A stretch of DNA of 64,000 nt from Magnetococcales bacterium. GTDB lineage: Bacteria > Pseudomonadota > Magnetococcia > Magnetococcales > UBA8363. The notes under the pieces are model-generated. The model worked only from the letters and a program-made list of their open reading frames with translations. It searched no databases and had not been told where the DNA came from. The position numbers were made by a program, and so were the translations under genes. Positions 33,933 through 43,465 of the stretch are shown here, piece after piece; position 1 is the first letter of the stretch, and each line of letters begins with the position of its first letter. The stretch is from contig PEAK01000005.1 in assembly GCA_002753515.1 (NCBI GenBank), positions 51,167 to 115,166 of the forward strand. The letters are read 5' to 3'.

Positions 33933-34073
33933 AGGGGCTCCTTGCCGTAAAACCGTGAATCTTCCGATGGTTGTAGATTGACTCCATCCAAATCGTTGCC
34001 TGCCCGGGGATGGAGAGGGGGCGTATTTGAGGTGAGGATCTATTTGGGATAGGGCCATTGGTGAACGGAAAAG

Positions 34074-34105
34074 CTTGAATTTTTCCTCGTGTAAACCTAT
34101 CCTTG
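34074..34105 (+). promoter_or_regulatory. Candidate sigma-32 promoter for ftsH
   Basis: CTTGAA (34074-34079), a 16-bp spacer and CCTATCCTTG (34096-34105). This fits the heat-shock promoter form described for alphaproteobacteria (CTTG, then CYTATNTNNG) at all but one fixed position, and lies 84 bp before the ftsH start. The rest of the 254-bp rpoH-ftsH gap shows nothing clear. Confidence 0.45.
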
Positions 34106-34189
34106 CCGGGCTGGGGGCATCGGTTTGGTCGTGTCTCTTGCCTTACTTTTGCCTAAGACGCCATCAAAACGCGCCCGGGAGACCGCTTG

Positions 34190-36244
34190 TTGAACGGATT
34201 CTATAAAAATCTTTCGCTGTGGCTGGTTATTGGTTTGTTGCTGGTTATGCTGTTCAATTTGTTCAATCAGCCGCAAAGCCGTGATCAGCATATACCGTTT
34301 TCTGACTTTTTGAATCACCTGGATCAGGGGAGAATCACGGACGTCACGGTACAAGGTCGCAATTTGACCGGGATATTTACCGATGGCGGCGGGTTCACGA
34401 CCTACACCCCGGAAGATCCCGACCTGATGCGACTGCTCAGGGAAAAGAAGGTGAACATTACCGCGCGTCCCCCCGAAGAGACCCCGATTCTGGTCACCAT
34501 CCTCATATCCTGGTTCCCCATGTTGCTCCTGATCGGGGTGTGGATCTTCTTCATGCGGCAGATGCAAGGCGGTGGTGGTCGTGGTCCCATGTCCTTTGGG
34601 AAATCCAGGGCGCGGATGCTTTCGGAAAAACAAGGGAAAGTGACGTTTTCGGATGTGGCGGGGATCGAAGAAGCCAAGGAAGAGTTGCAGGAGGTGATCG
34701 AATTTTTGAAGAATCCTCAGAAATTCCAGAGGCTTGGAGGAAAAATTCCCAAGGGGGTGTTGCTGATAGGTCCCCCTGGAACCGGTAAAACCTTGTTGGC
34801 TCGCGCCATTGCCGGTGAGGCCAATGTTCCCTTTTTTAATTTGTCGGGGTCTGATTTCGTTGAAATGTTTGTGGGTGTCGGGGCGGCTCGTGTTCGCGAT
34901 ATGTTTGAACAGGGCAAGAAAAATGCCCCGTGCATCATCTTTATCGATGAAATTGATGCGGTGGGGCGCCACCGTGGTGCAGGACTGGGCGGGGGACACG
35001 ATGAGCGCGAGCAGACCCTGAATCAACTCCTGGTTGAGATGGACGGCTTTGAATCGGCTGAAGGGGTGATCCTGGTCGCTGCGACCAACCGCCCGGATGT
35101 TTTGGATCCGGCTCTGCTCCGGCCCGGACGTTTTGATCGCCAGGTGGCGGTACCCAACCCCGATATTTTGGGGCGGACGCGCATTCTGGAAGTTCATATG
35201 GGCAAGGTTCCCCTCGCGGAAAGTGTGGACCCTGAGATCATTGCCCGTGGTACCCCCGGTTTTTCCGGTGCCGATCTGGCCAATCTGGTCAATGAAGCCG
35301 CTCTTGGAGCGGCTAGGCAGGATAAAAAACTGGTCGAAATGGAAGATTTCGAGGCTGCCAAAGACAAAGTCATGATGGGTAAGCCACGCAAGTCAGCCAT
35401 CATTTCTGAGAAGGAACGTTTGACGACCGCCTATCATGAGGCGGGACATGCCATTGTTGCCGCAGTCATTCCCGGTACCGATCCCGTCCATAAGGTGACC
35501 ATCATACCCCGGGGGCGCGCTTTGGGTTTGACCATGCAATTGCCCACGGAGGATCGGCATACCTATTCCAAACAGCAACTTGAAGACAACATCGCTATCA
35601 TGATGGGTGGGCGCATTGCTGAGGAGATGGTGTTGAATCAAATGACGACCGGTGCCAGTAACGATATCAAGAGGGCGACCGATGTTGCCCGTGGCATGGT
35701 CTGTGAGTATGGCATGAGTGACGTCCTGGGTCCCATGATCTATGGCGACAAGGAGGAAGAGATCTTCCTGGGTCGGGAAATCACCCAGCATAAGAGTGTT
35801 TCCGAAGAAACAGCACGGATGATTGATAAGGAAATTCGGGCTATTATTGATCGCAATTATGATCGCGCACGCACGATTCTGGTTGAGAAACGCCAGGTGC
35901 TGGACGATATGGCCAAGGCGTTGCTGGAGCGGGAAACCTTGGATGCCGAGGAAGTGGCCCATTTGGTTGCAGGGATGGCGATAGAGGAAGCCCTGAAACC
36001 GTTACCCAAGGATTCGACGATCAAGAAGCGTAAGGCATCCGGTACGCGTGCGAACAAAGAGGCCGAAACTGAGGACCAAGATGATGACGGGGATTCACCG
36101 CATTCCGATGCCGCTGGTGATGGGGCTGGGAGTGGGGACGATACGGTTGCCGTCCTCGGTAAAGCAAAACCACGCCGGACGCGATCACGGTCAAAAGAGG
36201 ACCCCGTAGACATCTCTGGACCCAAAGACGATGTTCCTTCATGA
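34190..36244 (+). CDS. ftsH: ATP-dependent zinc metalloprotease FtsH
   Basis: 684 aa. The TTG at 34190 gives the family start [10 protein letters not shown] and has GGGAG 8 nt upstream; a TTG one codon earlier is less well spaced. Two membrane helices (~9-25 and ~100-122) flank a periplasmic loop. The AAA module has Walker A GPPGTGKT (~194-201), Walker B IIFIDEID and the [23 protein letters not shown]. The protease site is HEAGH (~416-420). It degrades membrane proteins and regulators such as sigma-32 and LpxC. A charged C-terminal tail is unusually long. Its stop overlaps folP (ATGA). Confidence 0.97.
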   Translation: MNGFYKNLSLWLVIGLLLVMLFNLFNQPQSRDQHIPFSDFLNHLDQGRITDVTVQGRNLTGIFTDGGGFTTYTPEDPDLMRLLREKKVNITARPPEETPILVTILISWFPMLLLIGVWIFFMRQMQGGGGRGPMSFGKSRARMLSEKQGKVTFSDVAGIEEAKEELQEVIEFLKNPQKFQRLGGKIPKGVLLIGPPGTGKTLLARAIAGEANVPFFNLSGSDFVEMFVGVGAARVRDMFEQGKKNAPCIIFIDEIDAVGRHRGAGLGGGHDEREQTLNQLLVEMDGFESAEGVILVAATNRPDVLDPALLRPGRFDRQVAVPNPDILGRTRILEVHMGKVPLAESVDPEIIARGTPGFSGADLANLVNEAALGAARQDKKLVEMEDFEAAKDKVMMGKPRKSAIISEKERLTTAYHEAGHAIVAAVIPGTDPVHKVTIIPRGRALGLTMQLPTEDRHTYSKQQLEDNIAIMMGGRIAEEMVLNQMTTGASNDIKRATDVARGMVCEYGMSDVLGPMIYGDKEEEIFLGREITQHKSVSEETARMIDKEIRAIIDRNYDRARTILVEKRQVLDDMAKALLERETLDAEEVAHLVAGMAIEEALKPLPKDSTIKKRKASGTRANKEAETEDQDDDGDSPHSDAAGDGAGSGDDTVAVLGKAKPRRTRSRSKEDPVDISGPKDDVPS

Positions 36245-37464
36245 ACGTACAGGTTGTTCTTGAGCCCGAAACCAAGCTTTCGTGCGCATTGTCGCCCCCA
36301 CTTTTTGGTCACGATGTGAGCGGTTTGTCCAAACCGGTGGGAACAGGTTTTGCTGATGTGTGGTATCTGGGGTTGGAGCCTTGGACACGGTGTGGGGTAA
36401 CACTCCCCGCCGGGCTTGTCATCAGGGATGTTGGTGACGGTCGCAAGCGTTTGGAAGGTGGCTTGGCTGGGGCTGACCTGATGCAATGGCTGGCCAGGAT
36501 GGAGCGGGATGGTTTGAGCGACGAGGCATCGGCGTTGCGGGATGCCCTTCAGGGGCATCTGGAGATCCCCGCCGCCATGACCTGGAGTGCTGGGGGGGGG
36601 GCGTTTCACCTTGATTTCAGTCGTCCGCGCATCATGGGAATTCTCAATCTGACACCCGATTCCTTTTCCGGGGATGGGTTGGTTGGTCGCGTTGACGAGG
36701 CGGTGGCCCGTGGTGTGGAAATGGTACGGCAGGGCGCCGACCTGATTGATGTCGGAGGAGAATCCACCCGGCCGGGAGCTGATCCCATTGCTGCCGAGGA
36801 GGAAGCGGCACGGGTCGTCCCGGTCATTGCGGCACTGGCAAAAAAAGTCAAGGTTCCCGTTGCTGTGGATACCAGCAAACCGGAAGTCATGGAGAAGGCC
36901 CTTGATGCCGGGGCGGCGCTGGTGAACGATGTGTCGGCATTGGGTATCACTGGCGGTGATGAGTCCTCCCCCATGGATCCCCGTAAGGTGAAGCTGCTGC
37001 TGGAACGGGACGTACCGGTCATTGTCATGCACCGGCAGGGGGAACCGCGGGTGATGCAGAATAACCCCCGATATCATGATGTGGTCTGGGATGTGCATCG
37101 TTTTTTGGGTCGGCGCGTCCGTGAATGCGTGCAGGCGGGCATCGCAAAAAAACGGTTGATTGTTGATGTTGGTTTTGGCTTTGGCAAGACGAGCGGGCAC
37201 AATCTGACGTTGTTGCGTCGGCAGCGGGCGTTTCGGGGTTTGGGGGTGGCGTTGTTGTTTGGCGTTTCGCGAAAAAGAATTGTCGGCCTTCTCGCCGGAG
37301 AACGAGACCCGAAATTTCGCGATGTTGGTAGCCATGTGCTGGCCGCGTTGGGTATGTTGTCAGGGGCGATGATCTTTCGTGTCCACGATGTCGCAGGGGC
37401 ACGTCAGGCTTTGGCCGTCGCGTCAGGATGGGTTCACGATGGAGAACTTGCGGATTCGTTATGA
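36241..37464 (+). CDS. folP: Dihydropteroate synthase with N-terminal extension
   Basis: 407 aa, about 120 residues longer at the N-terminus than E. coli FolP. The catalytic barrel starts at ~128: [39 protein letters not shown] and the C-terminal [10 protein letters not shown]. It joins pterin pyrophosphate and p-aminobenzoate in folate synthesis. The first ~120 residues (with a WYLGLEPW segment) are of unknown role. ATGA overlaps join it to ftsH on one side and glmM on the other. Confidence 0.93.
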   Translation: MNVQVVLEPETKLSCALSPPLFGHDVSGLSKPVGTGFADVWYLGLEPWTRCGVTLPAGLVIRDVGDGRKRLEGGLAGADLMQWLARMERDGLSDEASALRDALQGHLEIPAAMTWSAGGGAFHLDFSRPRIMGILNLTPDSFSGDGLVGRVDEAVARGVEMVRQGADLIDVGGESTRPGADPIAAEEEAARVVPVIAALAKKVKVPVAVDTSKPEVMEKALDAGAALVNDVSALGITGGDESSPMDPRKVKLLLERDVPVIVMHRQGEPRVMQNNPRYHDVVWDVHRFLGRRVRECVQAGIAKKRLIVDVGFGFGKTSGHNLTLLRRQRAFRGLGVALLFGVSRKRIVGLLAGERDPKFRDVGSHVLAALGMLSGAMIFRVHDVAGARQALAVASGWVHDGELADSL

Positions 37465-38885
37465 GTGATCACGAGAATCAAATGCTTCAAGGTGGATCAG
37501 GTGATGTTTTCCAGAAAAGGGAGCGCCGTATCTTTGGGACCGATGGTGTGCGTAGTCGGGCCAATAGCTTTCCCATGACCGCAGAATTGGTGTTGAAACT
37601 GGGTCGGGCCGCTGGCATGGTGTTGCGTAAAAAAGAGTTCCGTTCCACCGTGGTGATCGGCAAGGATCCGCGTTTGTCGGGATATATGTTTGAATCGGCT
37701 TTGCGTGCCGGCTTTACCTCCATGGGAATCCATTGCCTGCAGGTGGGTACCTTGCCAACGCCCGCAGTGGCGTTCATGACGCGGGCTTTGCGTGCCGATG
37801 CCGGTGTGGTCATATCGGCTTCTCATAATCCCTATCATGATAATGGCATCAAATTTTTTGATCCGAATGGCATGAAATTGCCGGACAGCATGGAGTTGGA
37901 GATTGAAAGGGTTCTGTTCAGCAATGAGATGGACCAGCATCAACCTTTGCCCATGGAGATAGGTCGGGCAACAAATATTGAGGACGCCCCGGGCCGGTAT
38001 ATTGAATTTTGCAAGAACAGTTTTCCTAAGGCTTTGCGACTCAATGGTTTACGCGTGGTGGTGGATTGTGCTAATGGCGCAGCCTATCAGGTTGCCCCGC
38101 GCGTGTTCTGGGAGTTGGGTGCCGAGGTGATCTCCATCGGCAACGAGCCCGATGGTCTGAATATCAACAATGGCTATGGGTCGTTGCATCCAGAAAAAAT
38201 GCGTACCAAGGTTCGAGAGACGCGTGCCGACATCGGCGTGGCTTTCGATGGTGATGCGGATCGCTTGTTGGTATGCGATGAAAAAGGGCGTTTGCTTGAT
38301 GGCGACCATGTATTGGCCATGTGCGCCCTGGCCATGAAACGTAACGATACCCTGAAAGGCGATGGGGTGGTTGCTACCGTCATGTCCAATCTGGGGCTGG
38401 AGCGCTATTTGAACCAGCATGGGCTGAAGTTGATACGCACCCAGGTGGGAGATCGTTATGTGTTGGAGCATATGATCTCAAACGGCTACAACCTGGGCGG
38501 CGAGCAGTCGGGTCACATGATTTTTTTGGATCATAATACGACCGGTGATGGTATCGTATCGGCACTGAAAGTATTGGAATTGATGGCCTCCAAGCAAAAG
38601 CCGCTTTCTGAATTGACGGCTGGCATGGAAATCGTACCGCAGGTATTGAAAAATGTGATTGTACCATTGGGTTCGGATCCCCTGTCGAGCCCCAAGGTGG
38701 CGGAAACCATTGCCAGGGTACAGGCTGCCGTCATGGGTAATGGCCGCATTTTAATACGTAAGTCGGGTACCGAGCCAAAAATTCGCGTCATGATGGAGGG
38801 TGATTCGTTGAGCAAAATTCAAGAATTGGTTGATGAAGTCTGTCAAGCCATCCAGGACTATTCGACTGGGGATTTCAATGGTTAA
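37461..38885 (+). CDS. glmM: Phosphoglucosamine mutase
   Basis: 474 aa from the ATG at 37461, which overlaps the folP stop as ATGA; an earlier ATG in the same frame lies inside fol[13 protein letters not shown] opens the protein, [16 protein letters not shown] holds the phosphoserine (Ser of SASHNP) and VAFDGDADR binds Mg. The end [15 protein letters not shown] is the phosphate-binding loop. It interconverts glucosamine-6-P and -1-P for wall and LPS precursors. There is a short N-terminal extra piece (~20 aa). Confidence 0.96.
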   Translation: MSDHENQMLQGGSGDVFQKRERRIFGTDGVRSRANSFPMTAELVLKLGRAAGMVLRKKEFRSTVVIGKDPRLSGYMFESALRAGFTSMGIHCLQVGTLPTPAVAFMTRALRADAGVVISASHNPYHDNGIKFFDPNGMKLPDSMELEIERVLFSNEMDQHQPLPMEIGRATNIEDAPGRYIEFCKNSFPKALRLNGLRVVVDCANGAAYQVAPRVFWELGAEVISIGNEPDGLNINNGYGSLHPEKMRTKVRETRADIGVAFDGDADRLLVCDEKGRLLDGDHVLAMCALAMKRNDTLKGDGVVATVMSNLGLERYLNQHGLKLIRTQVGDRYVLEHMISNGYNLGGEQSGHMIFLDHNTTGDGIVSALKVLELMASKQKPLSELTAGMEIVPQVLKNVIVPLGSDPLSSPKVAETIARVQAAVMGNGRILIRKSGTEPKIRVMMEGDSLSKIQELVDEVCQAIQDYSTGDFNG

Positions 38886-40794
38886 GGTAACGTTACCGGA
38901 TGGTACCTGCAGGGAGTTCGACATGCCGGTGACCGTGGGTGAGGTGGCTCGGTCCATTGGTGCCGGATTGGCCAAGGCAGCGGTTGCCGGACGTTTTGAC
39001 GGACGTTTGGTGGATTTGGATTATGTCATTGATTGCAACGGTAATTTGGCCATTATCACCATGCAGTCGGATGCGGGATTGGAGATCATCCGCCACTCCA
39101 CCAGCCATTTGATGGCCCAGGCGGTCAAGGAATTGTACCCTGCGGCGCAAGTCACGATTGGGCCAGCGATTGAAAATGGATTCTACTATGATTTTGATTT
39201 TGAACGCCCCTTTACACCCGAAGATCTGAGTGCCATTGAAGAGAGGATGCACCTGATCAGTGAACGGGATGAGCCGGTGGTGCGTCGCGAGATGAAACGC
39301 GATGCGGCGGTTGCCCTGTTTGCGGAAATGGGGGAGCATTATAAATGTGAAATCATCAACGCCATTGATGCCGATCAGACGATCTCGTTGTATGTCCAGG
39401 GTACGTTCATGGATTTGTGCCGTGGTCCGCACGTACCGAGGACGAGTTATTTAAAGGCGTTCAAGCTGCTTTCGGTGGCCGGGGCCTATTGGCGCGGTGA
39501 TGCCCGGAACAAACAGTTGCAGCGGATCTATGGTACGGCCTGGGCCGATGTCAAAGCACTCAAAGCCTATTTGCACTTGCTGGAGGAGGCGGAAAAGCGG
39601 GATCATCGGCGCCTGGGCAAGGAATTGGATCTGTTTTCCCTGCAGGAGTCGGCGGGTGGTGGTTTGGTTTTTTGGCATCCCCTGGGTGCCCGTGTCCGTT
39701 TGGCCATCGAGGCCTATTGGCGGGAAGCCCATATCCAGGCCGGATATGAATTTCTCTATACGCCGCACATGGCGAATCTGGAACTGTGGCGTACTTCGGG
39801 TCATCTGGATTTTTATCGTGACTCCATGTTCAATCCCATGCACGTGGATGAGCAGGATTATCAGATTCGTCCCATGAACTGCCCGTTTCATATTTTAGTC
39901 TATCAATCCAGGATGCATTCGCACCGTGATTTTCCCATCCGCTGGGCGGAATTGGGCACGGTTTACCGTTATGAACTCTCCGGGGCATTGCACGGATTGT
40001 TTCGGGTACGGGGCTTTACCCAGGATGACGCCCACGTTTTTTGTCGTGAAGAACAGATTGAAGATGAAATCACCGGTATCCTTGATTTAACGTTGGCGAC
40101 TCTGGGAACCTTCGGCTTCAAACAATATGATGTTTTCCTTTCCACCCGTCCGGAAAAATCGGTGGGGAGTACCGCCATTTGGGACAAGGCAACCCAGGCT
40201 TTGATGAATGCCATCAAAAAGCATAACCTGGATTTTGTTGAAGATAAGGGCGGTGGAGCTTTTTATGGCCCCAAGATTGATGTCAAAATAACCGACTGTC
40301 TGGGTCGTAAATGGCAATGTTCCACGATCCAATTGGACTTCAATCTTCCAGAGCGGTTTGATATAACGTATATTGGCGAGGATGGCGGCAAACACCGTCC
40401 CATTATGATCCATCGTGCCTTGATGGGATCCTTGGAACGCTTTTTTGGTATCCTGCTGGAACACTATGCTGGACGCTTTCCCATGTGGTTGGCCCCGGTC
40501 CAGGCGATGGTTTTGACAATTACCGATGCCCACCGGCCATGGGCAGCCGAGGTCAGGGATCGGCTGCGCGCCGCCGGCCTGCGGGCTGAAGCGGACTTGC
40601 GTAATGAGAAAATTGGTTACAAAATCCGGGAACACACTTTGAAGAAGATTCCATGGTTGCTCGTCGTCGGGGATCGGGAACAAGAGCAACGGGCTGTCAG
40701 TCCAAGGGATGCATCGGGAAAGGATTTGGGTTTGTTACCTCTGGACGGCCTTATTGAAAAATTGGTACTCCAGGCGTGTGAAAGACGAATCTGA
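38878..40794 (+). CDS. thrS: Threonyl-tRNA synthetase
   Basis: 638 aa from the ATG at 38878, overlapping the glmM stop by 8 bp. The TGS domain ([13 protein letters not shown]) is followed by the editing domain with [11 protein letters not shown], a class II catalytic core ([27 protein letters not shown], zinc ligands in MNCPFH and IHRALMGS) and the C-terminal anticodon domain. It charges tRNA-Thr. Translational coupling to glmM is likely. infC follows after 60 bp, the common thrS-infC-rpmI-rplT order. Confidence 0.97.
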   Translation: MVKVTLPDGTCREFDMPVTVGEVARSIGAGLAKAAVAGRFDGRLVDLDYVIDCNGNLAIITMQSDAGLEIIRHSTSHLMAQAVKELYPAAQVTIGPAIENGFYYDFDFERPFTPEDLSAIEERMHLISERDEPVVRREMKRDAAVALFAEMGEHYKCEIINAIDADQTISLYVQGTFMDLCRGPHVPRTSYLKAFKLLSVAGAYWRGDARNKQLQRIYGTAWADVKALKAYLHLLEEAEKRDHRRLGKELDLFSLQESAGGGLVFWHPLGARVRLAIEAYWREAHIQAGYEFLYTPHMANLELWRTSGHLDFYRDSMFNPMHVDEQDYQIRPMNCPFHILVYQSRMHSHRDFPIRWAELGTVYRYELSGALHGLFRVRGFTQDDAHVFCREEQIEDEITGILDLTLATLGTFGFKQYDVFLSTRPEKSVGSTAIWDKATQALMNAIKKHNLDFVEDKGGGAFYGPKIDVKITDCLGRKWQCSTIQLDFNLPERFDITYIGEDGGKHRPIMIHRALMGSLERFFGILLEHYAGRFPMWLAPVQAMVLTITDAHRPWAAEVRDRLRAAGLRAEADLRNEKIGYKIREHTLKKIPWLLVVGDREQEQRAVSPRDASGKDLGLLPLDGLIEKLVLQACERRI

Positions 40795-40854
40795 TTCGTC
40801 TGCAATTATGTGCGCACACTGGGGTGTTGTATTCTTTAGCAAGGAGTTACGCTC

Positions 40855-41436
40855 ATCGCCAAACCACCTATCAAGGATAAGTTACCGCCGGTCAATCCAG
40901 ATACGACCCGCATCAACGAACAAATTCGCATTCCAGAGGTTCGTCTGATCGATGAAAATGGCGAACAGGTTGGTGTCGTTGATCGACATAATGCCCTGAA
41001 ACGGGCTGTCGAGGCCGGACTTGATCTTGTGGAGGTTGCCCCTCAGGCCAGACCTCCGGTCTGCAAGATCATGGATTACACCAAGTTCAAATACCAAAAG
41101 GCGGTGCGGGAACGGCAGGCGCGTAAAAAACAAACGCGCACCGAAATCAAGGAAATCAAGTTTCGTCCAGGAACCGAGATCCATGATTTTGATGTTAAAC
41201 TGCGTAACATCCGCAAATTTTTGGAGTCGGGTAACAAGGTGAAGTGTACGTTGCGATTTCGTGGCCGTGAGATGGCGCATCAGGAATTGGGATTGGCGCT
41301 TTTACGCCGGGTCGAACAAGAAGTTTTGGAAATTGGCAAGCTTGAGCAAATTCCAAAGCTCATGGGTCGTCAGATGACCATGGTTATAGCACCCAGTCAG
41401 TCGGCCAAGGTTAAGAAGTCGAGCGATACAGAGTGA
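40855..41436 (+). CDS. infC: Translation initiation factor IF-3, AUC start codon
   Basis: 193 aa. The reading frame begins at ATC 40855: the RBS AAGGAG (40841-40846) is 8 nt upstream, an in-frame TAG lies at 40837, and no ATG, GTG or TTG occurs between that stop and the conserved N-terminal text (AKPPIKDK.., INEQIRIPEVRLIDENGEQ). IF-3 itself discriminates against rare start codons, so an AUC start gives autoregulation as AUU does in E. coli. Both domains are complete (LKRAVEAGLDLVEVAPQ; KEIKFRPGTEIHDFDVKL). It precedes rpmI and rplT. Confidence 0.93.
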   Translation: MAKPPIKDKLPPVNPDTTRINEQIRIPEVRLIDENGEQVGVVDRHNALKRAVEAGLDLVEVAPQARPPVCKIMDYTKFKYQKAVRERQARKKQTRTEIKEIKFRPGTEIHDFDVKLRNIRKFLESGNKVKCTLRFRGREMAHQELGLALLRRVEQEVLEIGKLEQIPKLMGRQMTMVIAPSQSAKVKKSSDTE

Positions 41437-41549
41437 TTGTCCTATCGTCGCGTTGTGCGGGAAATGGAATGTTGGAACCCTGTTGTGGTCGAAGAACAGG
41501 GGCTTGGTGATAACTCAAAACCGATTTTCAGGAAGAATGGAAAAAAAGA

Positions 41550-41750
41550 ATGCCCAAGATCAAAACCCACCGGGGCGCTGCCAAGAGGCTTTCAGTGACA
41601 GGCACCGGAAAAATAAAGCGCAATAAGGCCTTTAAACAACACATCCTGACCAAAAAGAGCCAGAAGCGTAAGCGCAATATGCGCCATGCGGGTTTGGTTG
41701 CGGCTGTGGATGTCGCAGCGGTCAGGAAAATGTTGCCCTACATGGCGTAG
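41550..41750 (+). CDS. rpmI: 50S ribosomal protein L35
   Basis: 66 aa, the normal length for bL35. The sequence [19 protein letters not shown] and the basic [16 protein letters not shown] stretch are typical. It lies 113 bp after infC and 82 bp before rplT, in the conserved infC-rpmI-rplT unit. It is very basic, as expected for an RNA-binding protein. Confidence 0.98.
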   Translation: MPKIKTHRGAAKRLSVTGTGKIKRNKAFKQHILTKKSQKRKRNMRHAGLVAAVDVAAVRKMLPYMA

Positions 41751-41832
41751 AGCTTATTTTTGGGACGACCTGACACCGAGGGCAGTCCCATGATGCCATG
41801 ATTTTAACGATAATCATTGAGGAGAGACGGCA

Positions 41833-42204
41833 ATGCCGCGAGTAAAACGGGGTGTACCGGCGCATGCGCGCCACAAAAAAGTTCTTAAATTGGCCAAAGG
41901 GTATCGCGGTCGCAACAACAATTGCTTCCGTATCGCCCTGCAAAAAGTGGAAAAGGGGCTGAAATACGCCTATCGCGACCGCAAAAATCGTAAACGCGAA
42001 TTTCGCAAGTTGTGGATCACCCGCATCAATGCAGCGGCACGCCTGTCGGGCCTCTCCTACAGTCGATTCATGAATGGGTTGGCAGCAGCGGGGATTGAGT
42101 TGGATCGCAAGGTGTTGGCTGATTTGGCGGTGACACAACCCGAGGATTTCGCCCGTTTGGCGGAAAAAGCCAAGGCGGCTCTCCCGGCGGCGGTTGCGGC
42201 GTAG
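41833..42204 (+). CDS. rplT: 50S ribosomal protein L20
   Basis: 123 aa. It starts [20 protein letters not shown] and continues [20 protein letters not shown], the standard bL20 opening; [14 protein letters not shown] is in the C-terminal half. GAGGAGA lies before the ATG. In E. coli L20 also represses translation of the rpmI-rplT mRNA; the sequence here does not show the operator clearly. Confidence 0.98.
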   Translation: MPRVKRGVPAHARHKKVLKLAKGYRGRNNNCFRIALQKVEKGLKYAYRDRKNRKREFRKLWITRINAAARLSGLSYSRFMNGLAAAGIELDRKVLADLAVTQPEDFARLAEKAKAALPAAVAA

Positions 42205-42342
42205 GGGCGCGTGTTTCAACGATCCAAACAGGGTTCTCCCAGTTGATTCCTTAGAAAGCTTGCCTCACGTGATCTCCTGAGCCTTTGCTGGTTTGTATCT
42301 TCCCCAAAAGCTTTCCAATATCATTGGGCTTGTCTGTGACTT

Positions 42343-42384
42343 GGCAGGGTGGTGGTTTGATGACCACCCTGCCGTCACTTTTTG
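42343..42384 (+). terminator. Hairpin with T-run before pheS (attenuator candidate)
   Basis: A perfect 11-bp stem GGCAGGGTGGT/ACCACCCTGCC with a 9-nt loop (42343-42373) is followed within 5 nt by TTTTT. It stands 30-70 bp before the pheS start and after rplT. E. coli pheST is attenuated at this place, but I found no short Phe-rich leader peptide, so it may be a plain rplT terminator with partial readthrough. Confidence 0.6.
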
Positions 42385-42412
42385 CAGTTATCTACTCAGA
42401 AAAATTCTGGCT

Positions 42413-43462
42413 ATGCGTAAACAATTGGAAAATTTGCAGTCCCAAGCCTTGGAAGAGGTGGAGAGGGCGTCATCGGCCCATGAATTGGAGGAAATTCGGG
42501 TCAAAATTTTAGGCAAGAAAGGGATGCTGACGCATCTTTTACGGGGCCTGAAGGATGTGGCCGATGCCGAGCGTCCGGAATTGGGGACGATAGCCAACGT
42601 CTTGAAGGAAACATTCCATGCCGCTCTGGCTGCGAGGATGCAAGTATTGCAGCACCAGGAGATGCAGGATCGTCTGGCGTCGGAACGTATTGATGTTTCG
42701 TTACCCGGCAGGGTACCCCATGGGGGTGGACTGCATCCGGTGCGCCAGGCTTTGACGGAAATGATTGAAATATTTTTACAGATGGGATTTCCCGCCATGT
42801 CGGGTCCCGAAGTGGAGAGCGACTGGCATAATTTTGGTGCCTTGAATATCCCTCCCGACCATCCCGCAAGGGAAATGCATGATACGTTCTATCTGCATCC
42901 GGGCCGGGATGGGAAACAAAGAGTACTGCGGACCCATACCTCTCCGGTGCAGATTCGCGTCATGGAGTCACAGAAGCCACCCATCCGGGTGATCGCCCCG
43001 GGCAAGGTGTACCGTTGTGATTCGGATCTGACACATACCCCCATGTTTCATCAGGTGGAGGGATTGCTGGTGGATCGGGATGTTCACTTTGGTCAGTTGA
43101 TGGGATTCATTGAAACATTTTTACGGCGATTTTTTGAACGGCAGCTCCCGGTGCGCTTTCGGCCTTCCTTTTTTCCCTTTACCGAACCATCGACCGAAGT
43201 GGATATGGGGTGTTTGTTTTGTGAGGGTTCTGGATGTCGTATCTGCAAAGGATCCGGTTGGATTGAAATATTGGGGGCGGGTTTGGTACACCCCAATGTC
43301 CTTGGCAATGTGGGGATCGATAAAGAGATTTATTCCGGGTTTGCTTTTGGCGTCGGGGTGGAGCGTATGGCGATGCTGAAATATGGCATCGGTGATTTGC
43401 GCACGTTTTATGAAAACGATGTGCGTTTTCTGGCCCACCATGCCCGGGGAAGGGGAGTCTGA
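42413..43462 (+). CDS. pheS: Phenylalanyl-tRNA synthetase alpha subunit
   Basis: 349 aa from the ATG at 42413, giving the usual start [11 protein letters not shown]; the open frame reaches 40 codons further back through the terminator-like hairpin, so that part is unlikely to be coding. Class II motifs are present: [31 protein letters not shown] and the C-terminal [17 protein letters not shown]. Forms the alpha2beta2 enzyme with PheT. pheT follows by 3 bp. Confidence 0.96.
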   Translation: MRKQLENLQSQALEEVERASSAHELEEIRVKILGKKGMLTHLLRGLKDVADAERPELGTIANVLKETFHAALAARMQVLQHQEMQDRLASERIDVSLPGRVPHGGGLHPVRQALTEMIEIFLQMGFPAMSGPEVESDWHNFGALNIPPDHPAREMHDTFYLHPGRDGKQRVLRTHTSPVQIRVMESQKPPIRVIAPGKVYRCDSDLTHTPMFHQVEGLLVDRDVHFGQLMGFIETFLRRFFERQLPVRFRPSFFPFTEPSTEVDMGCLFCEGSGCRICKGSGWIEILGAGLVHPNVLGNVGIDKEIYSGFAFGVGVERMAMLKYGIGDLRTFYENDVRFLAHHARGRGV

Positions 43463-43465
43463 ACG

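Noticed and set aside
34097..35197. 366-codon open frame on the minus strand
   Set aside because: Antisense to the start of ftsH and its leader; no recognisable protein features.
35857..37335. 492-codon open frame on the minus strand
   Set aside because: Fully antisense to ftsH and folP, which have clear motifs; a codon-bias shadow.
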